Shown: piece after piece, positions 51,842-62,171 of the stretch
Layout: every line of letters begins with the position of its first letter
How positions within the stretch are numbered: the stretch's first letter is position 1
Source: Corynebacterium sp. P3-F1
Lineage (GTDB): Bacteria; Actinomycetota; Actinomycetes; Mycobacteriales; Mycobacteriaceae
Direction of reading: 5' to 3'
DNA: 64,000 bases
NCBI RefSeq assembly: GCF_030503635.1
Contig: NZ_CP129965.1
Coordinates: 1,984,001-2,048,000, forward strand
The notes under the pieces: model-generated
Seen by the model: the letters and a program-made list of their open reading frames with translations, nothing else
Told to the model about the DNA's origin: nothing
Database searches by the model: none
Made by a program: the position numbers and the translations under genes

Positions 51842-52060
51842 TCGATCTCACGTTTTTCTGTAAACGCGCGTGTGGTCAAGTAGTGACTCTGGACATTGGG
51901 TGCTCTGCGAGATGGATGGTCGACGCCAATCCGTGGAATCAGGGGAGCGCGCGAGGAACGTGTATTTTCGGTATCGCACGCACGCCCCTATGGGAGTAGG
52001 GTTTAACCGTTCAACTGCGCCCCGCGCGTAGTACGCCTATCTAAAGGAGCAGACGTAGAA

Positions 52061-53977
52061 GTGTCGCACCCTGAGTTCCGTAACGTCGCCATCGTCGCCC
52101 ACGTCGACCACGGCAAGACCACTCTCGTCAACGGCATGCTGGAGCAGTCCGGCGCATTCGGCGATCACGGCGAGGTTGCAGACCGCGTCATGGATTCCGG
52201 CGACCTCGAGTCCGAGCGCGGAATCACCATTTTGGCCAAGAACACCTCCATCCGCCGTGCGGGTGCCGGCAAGGACGGCAGCGACTTGGTCATCAACGTC
52301 ATTGACACCCCGGGCCACGCGGACTTCGGCGGCGAGGTCGAGCGCGGCCTGTCCATGGTCGACGGTGTCGTCCTGCTGATCGACGCATCCGAGGGACCTT
52401 TGCCGCAGACCCGCTTCGTCCTGGGCAAGGCGCTCGCGGCGAAGAAGCCGGTGATCATTTGTGTGAACAAGACTGACCGCCCCGACGCGCGCATCGACGA
52501 GGTCGTGGAAGAAGCCCAGGACCTGCTTCTGGAGCTCGGTGCCTCACTGGAGGACCCGGAGGCCGCCGAGGCAGCGGAGAACCTTCTCGAGCTCCCGGTG
52601 CTCTACGCCTCCGGACGTGCGGGCCGCGCCTCCTTCAACAACCCGGGCAACGGCGAGCTACCGGACAATGAGGACCTGCAGCCCCTCTTCGACGTCATCT
52701 ACGACGTCCTGCCCGAGCCGTCCGCGGATATCGATGCACCGTTCCAGGCCCAGGTAACCAATCTCGACTCCTCCTCCTTCCTCGGCCGTATCGCCCTCAT
52801 CCGCGTATACCGCGGCTCGGTGAAGAAGGGCGATAACGTCGCGTGGGTCCACTACGATGCCGAGGGGGAGCAGCACGTCAAGAACGTTAAGATCGCTGAA
52901 CTGCTGGTTACCGAAGGACTCGAGCGCGTCCCCGCACAGGGTGAGGTTGTCGCCGGCGACATCGCCGCCGTCTCCGGCATCGACGAGATCATGATCGGCG
53001 ATACCCTGTGCGACCCCGACAACGTCGAGGCGCGTGAGCGCATCAAGATTGACGACCCGGCGATCTCCATGACCATCGGCGTGAACACCTCGCCGATGGC
53101 CGGCCGCGGCGGCGGCGACAAGCTCACCGCCCGCATGGTCAAGGCGCGCCTCGACCAAGAGCTCATCGGTAACGTTTCCATCAAGGTTCTGCCTACCGAG
53201 CGCCCCGACGCGTGGGAGGTGCAGGGCCGTGGCGAGATGGCCCTGACCGTCCTCATCGAGACGATGCGCCGCGAAGGCTTCGAGCTGACCGTGGGCAAGC
53301 CGCAGGTGGTGACCAAGGAGGTCGACGGCAAGACGTACGAGCCGTACGACCACATGGTCATTGATACCCCGGCCGAGCACCAGGGTGCCGTCACCCAGCT
53401 GATGGCCAACCGCAAGGGCCAGATGACTGCGATGGGCAACGCCGGCTCCGGCGACTGGGTCCGCATGGAATTCGATGTCCCGTCCCGCGGCCTCATCGGC
53501 TTCCGCACGACCTTCCTGACTGAGACGCGCGGTGCCGGCATCGCCAACTCCTACTCCATCGAGCACCGCCCGTGGGCCGGCGAGATTAAGGGCCGCCCGA
53601 CCGGTTCTCTCGTGGCCGACCGCTCCGGCCAGGTCACTGCCTACGCCCTCACGCAGCTCGCCGACCGCGGCGACTTCTTCGTCGAGCCCGGCGCGGAGAC
53701 GTACGAAGGCATGGTCGTCGGCGCGAACAACCGCGACGAGGACATGGACATCAACATCACCAAGGAGAAGAAGCTGACCAACATGCGCTCCGCCACCGCG
53801 GATGCCACGGTCACGTTGGCGAAGGCGAAGAGCCTCTCCTTGGACGAGGCCATCGAGTTCTGCGATGACGATGAGTGCGTCGAGGTCACGCCCGATGTCA
53901 TGCGTGTGCGCAAGGTCGTTCTCAACGCCACCGAACGCGGTCGCGCCCGCTCCCGCGCGAAGCAGAAGAATAAGTAG
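52061..53977 (+). CDS. typA: Ribosome-associated GTPase TypA/BipA
   Basis: This 638-residue translational GTPase has G1 AHVDHGKT (~12-19), G2/switch SERGITI, G3 [10 protein letters not shown] and G4 NKTDRPD. Elongation-factor domains follow, and the C-terminal TypA-specific region starts about residue 510. The GTG at 52061 has a good AAAGGAG site. In mycobacteria and corynebacteria typA lies next to lpqW, as here. Confidence 0.95.
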   Translation: MSHPEFRNVAIVAHVDHGKTTLVNGMLEQSGAFGDHGEVADRVMDSGDLESERGITILAKNTSIRRAGAGKDGSDLVINVIDTPGHADFGGEVERGLSMVDGVVLLIDASEGPLPQTRFVLGKALAAKKPVIICVNKTDRPDARIDEVVEEAQDLLLELGASLEDPEAAEAAENLLELPVLYASGRAGRASFNNPGNGELPDNEDLQPLFDVIYDVLPEPSADIDAPFQAQVTNLDSSSFLGRIALIRVYRGSVKKGDNVAWVHYDAEGEQHVKNVKIAELLVTEGLERVPAQGEVVAGDIAAVSGIDEIMIGDTLCDPDNVEARERIKIDDPAISMTIGVNTSPMAGRGGGDKLTARMVKARLDQELIGNVSIKVLPTERPDAWEVQGRGEMALTVLIETMRREGFELTVGKPQVVTKEVDGKTYEPYDHMVIDTPAEHQGAVTQLMANRKGQMTAMGNAGSGDWVRMEFDVPSRGLIGFRTTFLTETRGAGIANSYSIEHRPWAGEIKGRPTGSLVADRSGQVTAYALTQLADRGDFFVEPGAETYEGMVVGANNRDEDMDINITKEKKLTNMRSATADATVTLAKAKSLSLDEAIEFCDDDECVEVTPDVMRVRKVVLNATERGRARSRAKQKNK

Positions 53978-54001
53978 GGACCGTCCTATGCAGTAGCATT
54001 A

Positions 54002-55807
54002 GTGGCCATGTGCACCCCCAGTTGCAGAGTTTCAGCCGCGAGAATTCTCGCTCCTGTTCTCGCGCTGGGGGTGTTGTCGTCGTGTTCGGCACAGCCAGGT
54101 CCGCCTCCAATTGTGGAAGAGCCGGAGACGACGGAGGCGTCCACCACGACGGCCGCCCAGTCTGCGGCGCGCACAGAGGCGAGCGTCGGCGTGCAGCCGT
54201 TGCGCAACGGCCTCAACCCGCATCTTGCGGCGGATGAGAATTCCACAGTCCGCGATGTGGCGGAGTTGGCTCTGCCCAGCGCATTTGGAGCTGACGGCAT
54301 CAATCGCGACCTGCTGGTGTCTGCGGGCATTCTTCCGAATGCCATGGTGGAGAACGGACAGACCGACCCGGACGCGCCCGCGATGACCGTGCGCTACGTC
54401 ATCGCGCCGTCCGCGCAGTGGTCCGATGGTAGCCCGATCACGGGTGCGGATTTCGCCTATTTGTGGCGCGGAATGGTCTCCACTCCGGGTGCTGTGGACC
54501 CTGCCGGGTACCGCGCGATTAGAGACATTCGGGTCAGCGGTTCAGGAAAGACGGTCGACGTGCTTTTCGACGAACCTCTGACCACCTGGCAGGAATTGTT
54601 CAATTACCTGCTCCCGTCGCACCTGCTGGATTCCCGCGCGGCGGACTTCGCCACAGCGTTAGGCGACACGATCCCCGCCTCCGCCGGGCGCTACATGGTG
54701 GATAAAGTCGACCGTGGTGCCGGAGTGATTGCCTTGAAACGCAACGACCGCTTCTGGGGCCCGGACCCCGCGAACATCGATCTGCTGACGCTCAACTTCG
54801 TGCGCTCCACGAACCTCACCGGCGACCGTCTGCGTTCCGGCCAGCTCGCATTCGTCGATCACGTGCCGGGGGAGACGTCGTGGGACGCGTACTCGCTCAT
54901 TCCCGGTGCGCAACTGAAGCTTGTCGAAGGGCCCCGGGAATTGGGTGTCACACTCTCCGTCAATTCGTCGATCCTCGGATCCGAGGATGCGCGCAAAGAG
55001 CTGGCATCGCTTATCGACGTCCCCCTCGTCGCCCGTATCGCCGCCGGCCGCGAGCGCGACCTCGCAGCGGCGCCTCGCACTGAACCTCTGGAGGAGGAGC
55101 CGCACGCCCTGCGTGCCGCGGTGGCTGAGTCCGGAACGTTGAGGATCGCCGCGGACGCGCGCGACGACCAAGCCATGCCCGCCGCTCGCGCTCTGGCGGA
55201 CCTGCTCGTCGGTGCAGGCATCAATGCTGAGGCGGTGGCCGCCGATACCGCCGAGATCGCCACCCGTCTGCGCGCAGGTACGGTCGACGCGGTGGTCGGC
55301 TGGTCCGTTGACGGCGGCCCTGGCGTGTGGGCCAGCAAGGTGCAGTGTGCTCCGCAGAACGAGCAGTTCGTTTCTGGCAATATCAGCGGTCTCTGCTTAC
55401 CCTCCACACGGAGCTTGGCCAGCGATATTCTCACCGGGCGCATACCAGCGGATCAGGCGCGAGAGGAAGTGTCCGACACGCTTCGCCGTGAGTCGGTGTG
55501 GGTGCCGCTGCTCGCTGAGCGGCGCTTGATGGTCCTGGGCAGAGGAATCACCGGACCGGTGCCCGAGTTGGATCTCTGGCAGGAAGGCGTGGCCGGCGCC
55601 GCTCAATGGAAAGCTGAACGCTCGGGTGTTCCCGGGGCCGCGGCCGATGACGAGAACAGAGCCAACGGCAACGGCGCCGACAGTGCCCACAGTGCCCACA
55701 GTGCCCACAGTGCCGACGGCAACGCCAACAGAAACAAGGACAGCAACCTCGATAGTGAAGGGGGGACGGATGAGCACTTCAACGAACCTCAATCAGCGGC
55801 AGGGTAA
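54002..55807 (+). CDS. lpqW: LpqW-like solute-binding lipoprotein
   Basis: This 601-residue lipoprotein of the extracellular solute-binding family 5 has the lipobox LGVLSSCSA near residue 25. LpqW in mycobacteria controls mannose lipid (PIM/LM/LAM) synthesis rather than transport. The typA-lpqW-mshB order supports the call. The C-terminal ~30 residues are low complexity (AHSAHSAHSADGN) from a CACAGTGCC repeat. The end overlaps mshB by 38 bp. The start may be the GTG at 54002 or the ATG at 54008. Confidence 0.82.
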   Translation: MAMCTPSCRVSAARILAPVLALGVLSSCSAQPGPPPIVEEPETTEASTTTAAQSAARTEASVGVQPLRNGLNPHLAADENSTVRDVAELALPSAFGADGINRDLLVSAGILPNAMVENGQTDPDAPAMTVRYVIAPSAQWSDGSPITGADFAYLWRGMVSTPGAVDPAGYRAIRDIRVSGSGKTVDVLFDEPLTTWQELFNYLLPSHLLDSRAADFATALGDTIPASAGRYMVDKVDRGAGVIALKRNDRFWGPDPANIDLLTLNFVRSTNLTGDRLRSGQLAFVDHVPGETSWDAYSLIPGAQLKLVEGPRELGVTLSVNSSILGSEDARKELASLIDVPLVARIAAGRERDLAAAPRTEPLEEEPHALRAAVAESGTLRIAADARDDQAMPAARALADLLVGAGINAEAVAADTAEIATRLRAGTVDAVVGWSVDGGPGVWASKVQCAPQNEQFVSGNISGLCLPSTRSLASDILTGRIPADQAREEVSDTLRRESVWVPLLAERRLMVLGRGITGPVPELDLWQEGVAGAAQWKAERSGVPGAAADDENRANGNGADSAHSAHSAHSADGNANRNKDSNLDSEGGTDEHFNEPQSAAG

Positions 55808-56687
55808 CGGCGTGCCCTACGACCGCGACCTGGTGGGGCTACGCGTCGTAGCGGTCCACGCGCACCCGGACGATGAGTCCATCTCCACCGGCGGTGCACT
55901 GGCGCACCTGGCTCGCCGCGGCGCCGACGTTCTCGTGGTCACGTGCACGCTTGGCGAAGAGGGCGAAGTCATCGGCGAGACCTACCAGGGGCTCGTCAAC
56001 GACCGCGCCGACCAGCTCGGCGGGTTCCGCATTCACGAGCTCTCCCGCGCCCTGGAGATTCTCGGGGTGCGCGGCGAGTTCCTCGGCGGTGCCGGGTGCT
56101 ACCGCGACTCCGGTATGGCGGGCTCGCCGGCTAGCCAGAATCCCCGTGCCTTCGTTAACTCCGGCGACCGCGCGGTCAACCACCTGGCGGAGATCTTCCA
56201 GCGCGAGAAGCCGCACCTCGTGCTCACCTACGACCCTAACGGCGGCTACGGGCACCCCGACCACATCCGCGCCCACGAGATCACGCACCTCGCCGCCGAG
56301 CAGGTCGAGATTCCGCGCATTCTGTGGGCCGTGCGTCTGCGCACGGAGCTCGAGGCGAATTTCGCCGACCGGACTCCGGATGGCTGGACACGCCCCGCGC
56401 CGGGATCTCTCGATGCCGTCGACGTGACCGACACGTGGGTCGAGATGGACGACGTCGTCTACGCCGCCAAAGCCGAGGCGATGAAGGCGCACGCAACGCA
56501 AATTTGGCTTGCCGACGGCTCCGTCAGCCCCACCAACCCCCACTCAGCCACCGCCAGCGGACCGGTGACCACTTACGCGCTGTCCAACCTCATCGCGCAG
56601 CCGATCATCCGCCGCGAGCACTATCGCCTCGGTGCCGGCCTGCCCCTCGACCACGGGGCCGACATCGCCAACGGCCTCGACTTCTAA
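55770..56687 (+). CDS. mshB: Mycothiol deacetylase MshB
   Basis: This 305-residue zinc hydrolase deacetylates GlcNAc-Ins, the second committed step of mycothiol synthesis. Zn ligands are in VVAVHAHPDDESISTGG (~26-42) and YGHPDHIRAHEIT (~153-165). The ATG at 55770 is chosen because it precedes the conserved domain; it lies inside the end of lpqW. It ends in TAATG shared with the following gene. Confidence 0.93.
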   Translation: MSTSTNLNQRQGNGVPYDRDLVGLRVVAVHAHPDDESISTGGALAHLARRGADVLVVTCTLGEEGEVIGETYQGLVNDRADQLGGFRIHELSRALEILGVRGEFLGGAGCYRDSGMAGSPASQNPRAFVNSGDRAVNHLAEIFQREKPHLVLTYDPNGGYGHPDHIRAHEITHLAAEQVEIPRILWAVRLRTELEANFADRTPDGWTRPAPGSLDAVDVTDTWVEMDDVVYAAKAEAMKAHATQIWLADGSVSPTNPHSATASGPVTTYALSNLIAQPIIRREHYRLGAGLPLDHGADIANGLDF

Positions 56688-57094
56688 TGGCTCATCCCGG
56701 CCCGCCACCTGACCGTCCCGACCGGCCGCGGTGCCCCGAAACCCGCACCGATTTCACCGCTGCGGAAGCCTGCTCCGGCATCGCCTGGCTCAGTGCGGGG
56801 GCGTTGGTGATGGTGCTGGTGGAGGTGGCGTCGATAAGCACGCTCTACGGCATTCCCTCAATGCTCGCCGCCGCGGGTCTGGGGGCGGTGCTCACGCGCA
56901 CGGCGCGGCTGTGGGTGCGTGGTGCGAATGCACTCGCGCTTCTGCCCTTAGGCGCCTGGATCATCGGGTTCGCGCTCCTCGCGCTCGGGCCCGAGGTGAC
57001 CGCCGCGATGATCGCCGAAAATAAGATTCGCTGCGCTGTCCTGTTCGCCGCGGCCTGCGGCGGGGGCGTGTGGCCCATCCTGGCGAGGAAGTGA
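56687..57094 (+). CDS. Small membrane protein, 135 aa
   Basis: This 135-residue protein has four predicted membrane helices (~33-53, 57-73, 80-100, 110-130). The ATG overlaps the mshB stop by one base (TAATG). A small membrane protein at this position is typical of actinobacteria; function unknown. Confidence 0.75.
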   Translation: MAHPGPPPDRPDRPRCPETRTDFTAAEACSGIAWLSAGALVMVLVEVASISTLYGIPSMLAAAGLGAVLTRTARLWVRGANALALLPLGAWIIGFALLALGPEVTAAMIAENKIRCAVLFAAACGGGVWPILARK

Positions 57095-57140
57095 CATACT
57101 GATGTGAGAATTTTCGCCAGACAAGGAGTGACAACAGCCC

Positions 57141-57464
57141 ATGACCTACATCATCGCTGAGCCTTGCGTCGACATACTGGACCGCGCCTGCGTTGAGGAG
57201 TGCCCGGTCGACTGCATCTACGAGGGCAAGCGCATGCTCTACATCCACCCCGACGAGTGCGTGGACTGCGGCGCCTGCGAACCTGCATGCCCGGTTGAGG
57301 CGATCTTCTACGAAGACGACCTGCCTGACGAGTGGAGCGACTACTACGACGCCAACGTCGCTTTCTTCGACGATCTCGGCTCTCCGGGCGGTGCGGCCGC
57401 GGAAGGCCCATACGACTTCGACCACCCGTTCGTGGCCGCGCTGCCGCCGATGAACCAGGAGTAG
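57141..57464 (+). CDS. fdxA: Ferredoxin, 7Fe-type (FdxA/FdxC)
   Basis: This 107-residue electron-transfer protein is the mycobacterial FdxC type. Cys motifs: [17 protein letters not shown] for the 3Fe-4S cluster and [17 protein letters not shown] for the 4Fe-4S cluster. Conserved YIAEPC at the start and a C-terminal half that is acidic. It precedes dapC by 10 bp. Confidence 0.92.
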   Translation: MTYIIAEPCVDILDRACVEECPVDCIYEGKRMLYIHPDECVDCGACEPACPVEAIFYEDDLPDEWSDYYDANVAFFDDLGSPGGAAAEGPYDFDHPFVAALPPMNQE

Positions 57465-57474
57465 GGGAGAAGCC

Positions 57475-58578
57475 ATGGGGGCGCGTCACCCGCTCAGCCA
57501 GGTCCTGCCCGATTTTCCGTGGGACACCATCGCGGATGTCAAGGCGAAAGCCGCGTCCCACCCGGACGGGTTGATCGACCTGTCCGTCGGCGGGCCCGTC
57601 GACCCGGTGCCGCCGGCGATCCAGCTTGCGCTCGCCGAGAACTCCGCCGCGCCGGGCTACCCGCAGACCATGGGCACGCCTAAGCTGCGCACCACGATCG
57701 TTTCCGCCCTCGTGCGGCGCTTCGGCATCACAGGCCTGAACGAGAAATCCGTGCTGCCCACTATCGGCCTGAAAGAGGCGATTGCGTGGTTGCCGACGTT
57801 GCTCGGCCTGCGCGGCCAGACCGTAGTCATCCCGGAGGTCGCGTACCCCACCTATGAGGTCGGCGCGCTCATCGCCGGCTGCGACGTCGTGCGTTGCGAC
57901 GCCCCCTCTGACGCCCCCCGCGACGCCGCCCTCGTCTTCATCAATTCACCTTCAAACCCGACCGGGGCTGTGGCCACCGTCGAACAGTTGCGCGCGTGGG
58001 TGGCCTTCGCCCGGGAAACCGGTGCGGTCATCGCCTCCGACGAGTGCTACCTTTACCTCGGCTGGTCCGCAGAGCCAGTCTCCATCCTGCACCCGTCGGT
58101 CACCGACGGCGACAACACCGGCCTGATCGCTTTGCACTCCCTGTCCAAGACATCGAACCTGGCGTCCTACCGCGCCGGAATGATCTCGGGCGATGAAGCA
58201 CTCGTTCAGGAATTGTTGGAGGTGCGCAAGCACGCCGGGCTCATCGTGCCCGGCCCAATCCAGCACGCCATGGTCGCGGCCCTGGAAACCGACCTCCACG
58301 AAGAGCTCCAGCGCACCACCTACGCCGCCCGTCGCCTCGAGCTGCTCAAGACGTTGCCCGCCTCCGGTTTCACCGTCGACAACTCCGATGCGGGCCTCTA
58401 CCTATGGGTTCGCCGAGAGGGCATGAGTTCGCGCGAGGCTCTCGACTGGTTCGCCGACCGCGGCATTCTGGGTGCCCCCGGCGACTTTTACGGTCCCGCC
58501 GGTGCCCAGCACGTGCGCATTGCGTTGACCGCTACCGACGAGAAGGTTGCCGAAGCCACGCGTCGGCTAGCGCAATAG
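57475..58578 (+). CDS. dapC: N-succinyldiaminopimelate aminotransferase
   Basis: This 367-residue class I/II PLP aminotransferase converts N-succinyl-L-2-amino-6-oxopimelate to N-succinyl-LL-DAP. The PLP lysine is in LHSLSKTSNLASYRAGM (~222-238), and the substrate motifs are INSPSNPTGAV and SDECYLYLGW. Its position after fdxA, and the near dapD and dapE, support DapC rather than another aminotransferase. Confidence 0.9.
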   Translation: MGARHPLSQVLPDFPWDTIADVKAKAASHPDGLIDLSVGGPVDPVPPAIQLALAENSAAPGYPQTMGTPKLRTTIVSALVRRFGITGLNEKSVLPTIGLKEAIAWLPTLLGLRGQTVVIPEVAYPTYEVGALIAGCDVVRCDAPSDAPRDAALVFINSPSNPTGAVATVEQLRAWVAFARETGAVIASDECYLYLGWSAEPVSILHPSVTDGDNTGLIALHSLSKTSNLASYRAGMISGDEALVQELLEVRKHAGLIVPGPIQHAMVAALETDLHEELQRTTYAARRLELLKTLPASGFTVDNSDAGLYLWVRREGMSSREALDWFADRGILGAPGDFYGPAGAQHVRIALTATDEKVAEATRRLAQ

Positions 58579-58753
58579 CGCCCGGCTCGCGCATTACCCC
58601 GGGTGCTCACCGGATCTAAGAATTGAGTGTCTGGTGCGCCACATCGCCGCGTAATGTTTTCATTCCCCCGTGACTGCGGGACTAAACTGTCAAAGGTTTG
58701 TCACGCGGTGAAGCAGCGCGCGTGCGTACTGACACGATGAAAGGTGGCCGGGG

Positions 58754-59428
58754 TTGACCCTCTACGAAAGCACTGACGGTGGCGCAGGTGATTCTGCCCG
58801 GCTAGGACCCGATGCGCTTTCGCCCGCCGAGCCCGGCACGCCTGAACCCGTAACGCCCGCTCGCCGCGACTCAGGCTCGGGCAGCACGGCCGTTCGTCTG
58901 ATGAACAGTATGCGGGAGTTCATTAAATTCGGCATCGTCGGTGGTTCCGGGGTGCTGGTGAACTTCCTCGTCTTTTATGTCGCATCCAAGGCTCTGCTTC
59001 ACGGCTTCGGTCTGGGTGCGGACGATGTGGTCACCCAGATCGGGTCCACCCGGTGGAACGTGCGCTGGTACCACCTGCTGTCATCCCTGGCGTTTCTGCT
59101 GGCCAACACCTGGAACTACCAGCTCAACCGCAGTTGGACGTTCCGCGGGTTGTCCAAGCGCTCCTGGTTGCGGGGGTTCTTCCCGTTCTTGGCAACGGGT
59201 CTCGTCGCCTTTGCCGTCTCCCTGACATGCATGACGCTGTTGATGAACCCGACGACCCCGGTCGGTTTGCCTGACCACATTTTTGACGGCTCCAGCGGGT
59301 TGCGCACTAAATCGTACTGGGCGCAGGCGATCTCAACGCTGATCGCGATGCCCGTGAACTTCATCATCAACAAGCTGTGGACTTTCAGGAAGCCCAAGGT
59401 CACGCTGGTTAACACCAGCGAAGCGTAG
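58754..59428 (+). CDS. GtrA family membrane protein
   Basis: This 224-residue protein starts at a TTG (58754) with an AAAGG site; a later ATG is possible. A Pro/Ser-rich cytoplasmic head (~1-50) precedes the GtrA core with four helices: FIKFGIVGGSGVLVNFLVFY, LSSLAFLLANTWNYQLNRSW, FLATGLVAFAVSLTCMTLL and the last near 190-212. GtrA proteins flip polyprenyl-linked sugars in envelope glycan synthesis. The head is longer than in most relatives. Confidence 0.8.
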   Translation: MTLYESTDGGAGDSARLGPDALSPAEPGTPEPVTPARRDSGSGSTAVRLMNSMREFIKFGIVGGSGVLVNFLVFYVASKALLHGFGLGADDVVTQIGSTRWNVRWYHLLSSLAFLLANTWNYQLNRSWTFRGLSKRSWLRGFFPFLATGLVAFAVSLTCMTLLMNPTTPVGLPDHIFDGSSGLRTKSYWAQAISTLIAMPVNFIINKLWTFRKPKVTLVNTSEA

Positions 59429-59500
59429 CGCCGGCGAAGCGTGACAGCGCGTTGGAAGAGCGCACGTGTGGTGCTCGCGACGCACGCATACAGCAACGAA

Positions 59501-59534
59501 AACTGCCGGTAGGGAACGGATCCTACCGGCAGTT
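59501..59534. terminator. Bidirectional terminator between gtrA and dapD
   Basis: AACTGCCGGTAGG pairs with CCTACCGGCAGTT around an 8-nt loop (13-bp stem), flanked by A-rich and T-rich ends. Confidence 0.88.
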
Positions 59535-59586
59535 CTTCGCGCATGCGAGGGCAAGGCCGCCGCAAACGGGCCCAGCCCCAAGCTCA

Positions 59587-60552
59587 TTAGTTCTTGTGCA
59601 GCTCCGCGTTGAGTTCGACGCCCTTCGCCTTGGTGGCTTCGACGGCGCCGGTGATGGAGTTGCGGCGGAAAAGGATCCCGCTGGCGCCGGAAAGCTCGAG
59701 GGCCTTCACAGTGTCGCCCTCGGATTGACCGGTAGCCTCCGCGATGTCCGCGGACAGCACCACCTTCGTGCCGGCGGTGACGTAAAGGCCGGCTTCGACG
59801 GTGCAGTCGTCGCCAAGCGAAATGCCGATTCCGGCGTTCGCGCCGAGCAGGCAGCGCTCGCCGATCTTGATGGTCTCCTTGCCGCCGCCGGACAGGGTTC
59901 CCATGATGGAGGCGCCGCCGCCTATGTCTGTGCCGTCGCCGACAACGACGCCCGCGGAGATGCGGCCCTCGACCATGGAGGCACCCAGAGTGCCCGCGTT
60001 GAAGTTAACAAAGCCCTCGTGCATCACCGTGGTGCCTTCAGCGAGGTGGGCACCGAGGCGGACACGGTCGGCATCGCCGATGCGCACACCCGACGGGACG
60101 ACGTAGTCGACCATGCGCGGGAATTTGTCGACCGAGTAGACAACGACCGGGCCACGTGCCGCGAGACGACCGCGCACGACTTGGAAGTCGGACACGGCAC
60201 AGGGACCGTAGTTCGTCCACACCACGTTGGCCAGCAAACCGAAGACCCCATCGAGGTTCGCCTCGTGCGGCTTGACCAGACGGTGGGAGAGCAGGTGAAG
60301 GCGCAGGTATGCGTCGTACGCGTCGATCGGCGCCGCGGAGACATCGGCGATCGACGTTGCGACCGGAACGCGCGCCACGCCGCGTTCCTCGTCCGGGCCT
60401 GCGAGGTTGGCGAACTGCTGCGGGGTCTCCTCCAGGCGCGTCGTGCCTGTCGACGCGACCGACTCACCGATCTTCGGGGCCGGATACCAGACATCCAGGA
60501 CAGTGCCATCGTGGGTCACAGTGGCCAAGCCACGAGCAAATGCGGTGGTCAT
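59587..60552 (-). CDS. dapD: 2,3,4,5-tetrahydropyridine-2,6-dicarboxylate N-succinyltransferase
   Basis: This 321-residue acyltransferase adds succinyl from succinyl-CoA to tetrahydrodipicolinate, the step before DapC. The left-handed beta-helix of hexapeptide repeats is visible from ~175 ([20 protein letters not shown], then [20 protein letters not shown]). N-terminal regions [20 protein letters not shown] and [20 protein letters not shown] are characteristic of the actinobacterial DapD. The ATG at 60552 opens [13 protein letters not shown]. Confidence 0.93.
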   Translation of the reverse strand: MTTAFARGLATVTHDGTVLDVWYPAPKIGESVASTGTTRLEETPQQFANLAGPDEERGVARVPVATSIADVSAAPIDAYDAYLRLHLLSHRLVKPHEANLDGVFGLLANVVWTNYGPCAVSDFQVVRGRLAARGPVVVYSVDKFPRMVDYVVPSGVRIGDADRVRLGAHLAEGTTVMHEGFVNFNAGTLGASMVEGRISAGVVVGDGTDIGGGASIMGTLSGGGKETIKIGERCLLGANAGIGISLGDDCTVEAGLYVTAGTKVVLSADIAEATGQSEGDTVKALELSGASGILFRRNSITGAVEATKAKGVELNAELHKN

Positions 60553-60698
60553 AGTGGTGATCAGTTCTTTCTCTTACGGTTCACTCTTACGGTTTAAACG
60601 AATGCACGGCGCGCGGAAAGCGTCAGCCGTGCATAGCTTAGAAGATCTTGGGTTCGTGTGGGGCGTTCAACGCGGAGCGGCCGAGCGAGCTGCAACGG

Positions 60699-62069
60699 TT
60701 AAGCGAGCTCCGCCGGCTGCGTTGCCTTTCCGCGGTGGACGATGAAGCTGATCACCACGATCGTGGTCACAACCACGATGGCGGAGATGAGTTCGGTGCG
60801 GCCGCCTGCGTCGAAAAGCATGAGCAGAATGAAGCCGCCCAATGTTGCGAGCGTGAGCCACGGCAGCCACGGGAAACCCCACATGCGCACATCAGTGACC
60901 TCGCCGGAAGCGACGAGCTGGGGGTGCAGCTTGATGTAGGAGAGGATGACCATCGTCCAGATGGCAATGAGAATGCCGCCGACCGCGTTGAGCAGGAACG
61001 GGAGCAGTCCCGGCGGGTTCCACCACTGCAACACCACGGACACGAGCGCGAAAAAGATGGAAACAATGACAGCGCGCACGGGCACGCCGGCGTTGTTGGT
61101 CTGCGCGAAGTAGGTGGGGGCATCGTGGCCGCGCGCCATGGAGTACAGCAGGCGGGAGTTGCCGTAGATCTGCGCGTTGCAAGCGGACAGGAGAGCCAGC
61201 GCAATGACGACTTCCATGATCGTCGCGGCACCGGAGATATTGGCCTTGTCGAGCACGAGGGTGAACGGCGACTCCGCCGCGGAGTCAGCGCCGGCGATCT
61301 GGTCGTAGGGGAGCAGCAAAATGATCAGGAGCACGGAGCCGATGTAGAACACGGCGATGCGCCAGATGGCGGAGCGGATCGCGGCGCCGACGGCTTCCTT
61401 CGGGTTCTCGGATTCCGCGGCCGCGATGGTGACCAGCTCGATGCCGCCGAACGCGAACGCGACGGCCAGCATGGCTGTGGCGATGCCGCCGATGCCGTTC
61501 GGCATGAATCCGACACCGTCGATATTGCTGGTGCCCACGGCATCGAGGCCCGGGAACCAGCCGACTACCATGAGGATGCCGATAACCAGGAAGACAATGA
61601 TGGCCGCGACCTTGATCAGCGCGAACCAGAACTCGAACTCGCCGAAGCCGCGCACGGCGGCCAGGTTGATTGCGGCGAAGAACACCACGGCGAGCAGCGC
61701 CGGAATCCACGGCGCAATACCGAACCATCCGGAGATGATCGCGGAGGCACCGGTGATTTCCACACCGATGATGAGTACCTGCATGAACCAGTACGCCCAG
61801 CCCACGGAAAAGCCGGCCCAGGCGCCGAACGCCTGGTCGGCGTAGGTGGCGAAGCTGCCGGAAGACGGACGGGACGCCACCATTTCCGCGAGCATCTGCA
61901 TGATGCACACGGTGACGGCGCCGGCGATGACGTAGGCGATGATGACGGACGGGCCCGCGGCTTGAATGCCCACGCCCGTGCCCAGGAACAATCCAGCGCC
62001 GATTGCTGAACCCAGACCCATCATGGTCAGGTGGCGGACCTTCAGCCCGCTGTTAAGGGTGTTCGACAT
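60699..62069 (-). CDS. Amino-acid permease, APC superfamily
   Basis: This 456-residue transporter has 12 helices: MGLGSAIGAGLFLGTGVGI (~16-34, with the Gly-rich TM1 turn), then TVCIMQMLAEMVASRPSSGS (~54-73) and FAFGGIELVTIAAAESENPK at TM6. It resembles GABA/aromatic amino-acid or lysine permeases. It lies between two dapD genes on the same strand; a link to lysine or DAP import is possible but unproven. Confidence 0.88.
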   Translation of the reverse strand: MSNTLNSGLKVRHLTMMGLGSAIGAGLFLGTGVGIQAAGPSVIIAYVIAGAVTVCIMQMLAEMVASRPSSGSFATYADQAFGAWAGFSVGWAYWFMQVLIIGVEITGASAIISGWFGIAPWIPALLAVVFFAAINLAAVRGFGEFEFWFALIKVAAIIVFLVIGILMVVGWFPGLDAVGTSNIDGVGFMPNGIGGIATAMLAVAFAFGGIELVTIAAAESENPKEAVGAAIRSAIWRIAVFYIGSVLLIILLLPYDQIAGADSAAESPFTLVLDKANISGAATIMEVVIALALLSACNAQIYGNSRLLYSMARGHDAPTYFAQTNNAGVPVRAVIVSIFFALVSVVLQWWNPPGLLPFLLNAVGGILIAIWTMVILSYIKLHPQLVASGEVTDVRMWGFPWLPWLTLATLGGFILLMLFDAGGRTELISAIVVVTTIVVISFIVHRGKATQPAELA

Positions 62070-62171
62070 GAGTTAAGTGTAGAAACCCTGGGCACCAGCC
62101 AATAATTGGGGGTGAATTAAATGAACCGCGGCGAGAGGAAGCAGGCTTAACGACGCCTACCTGCCCGCCCC

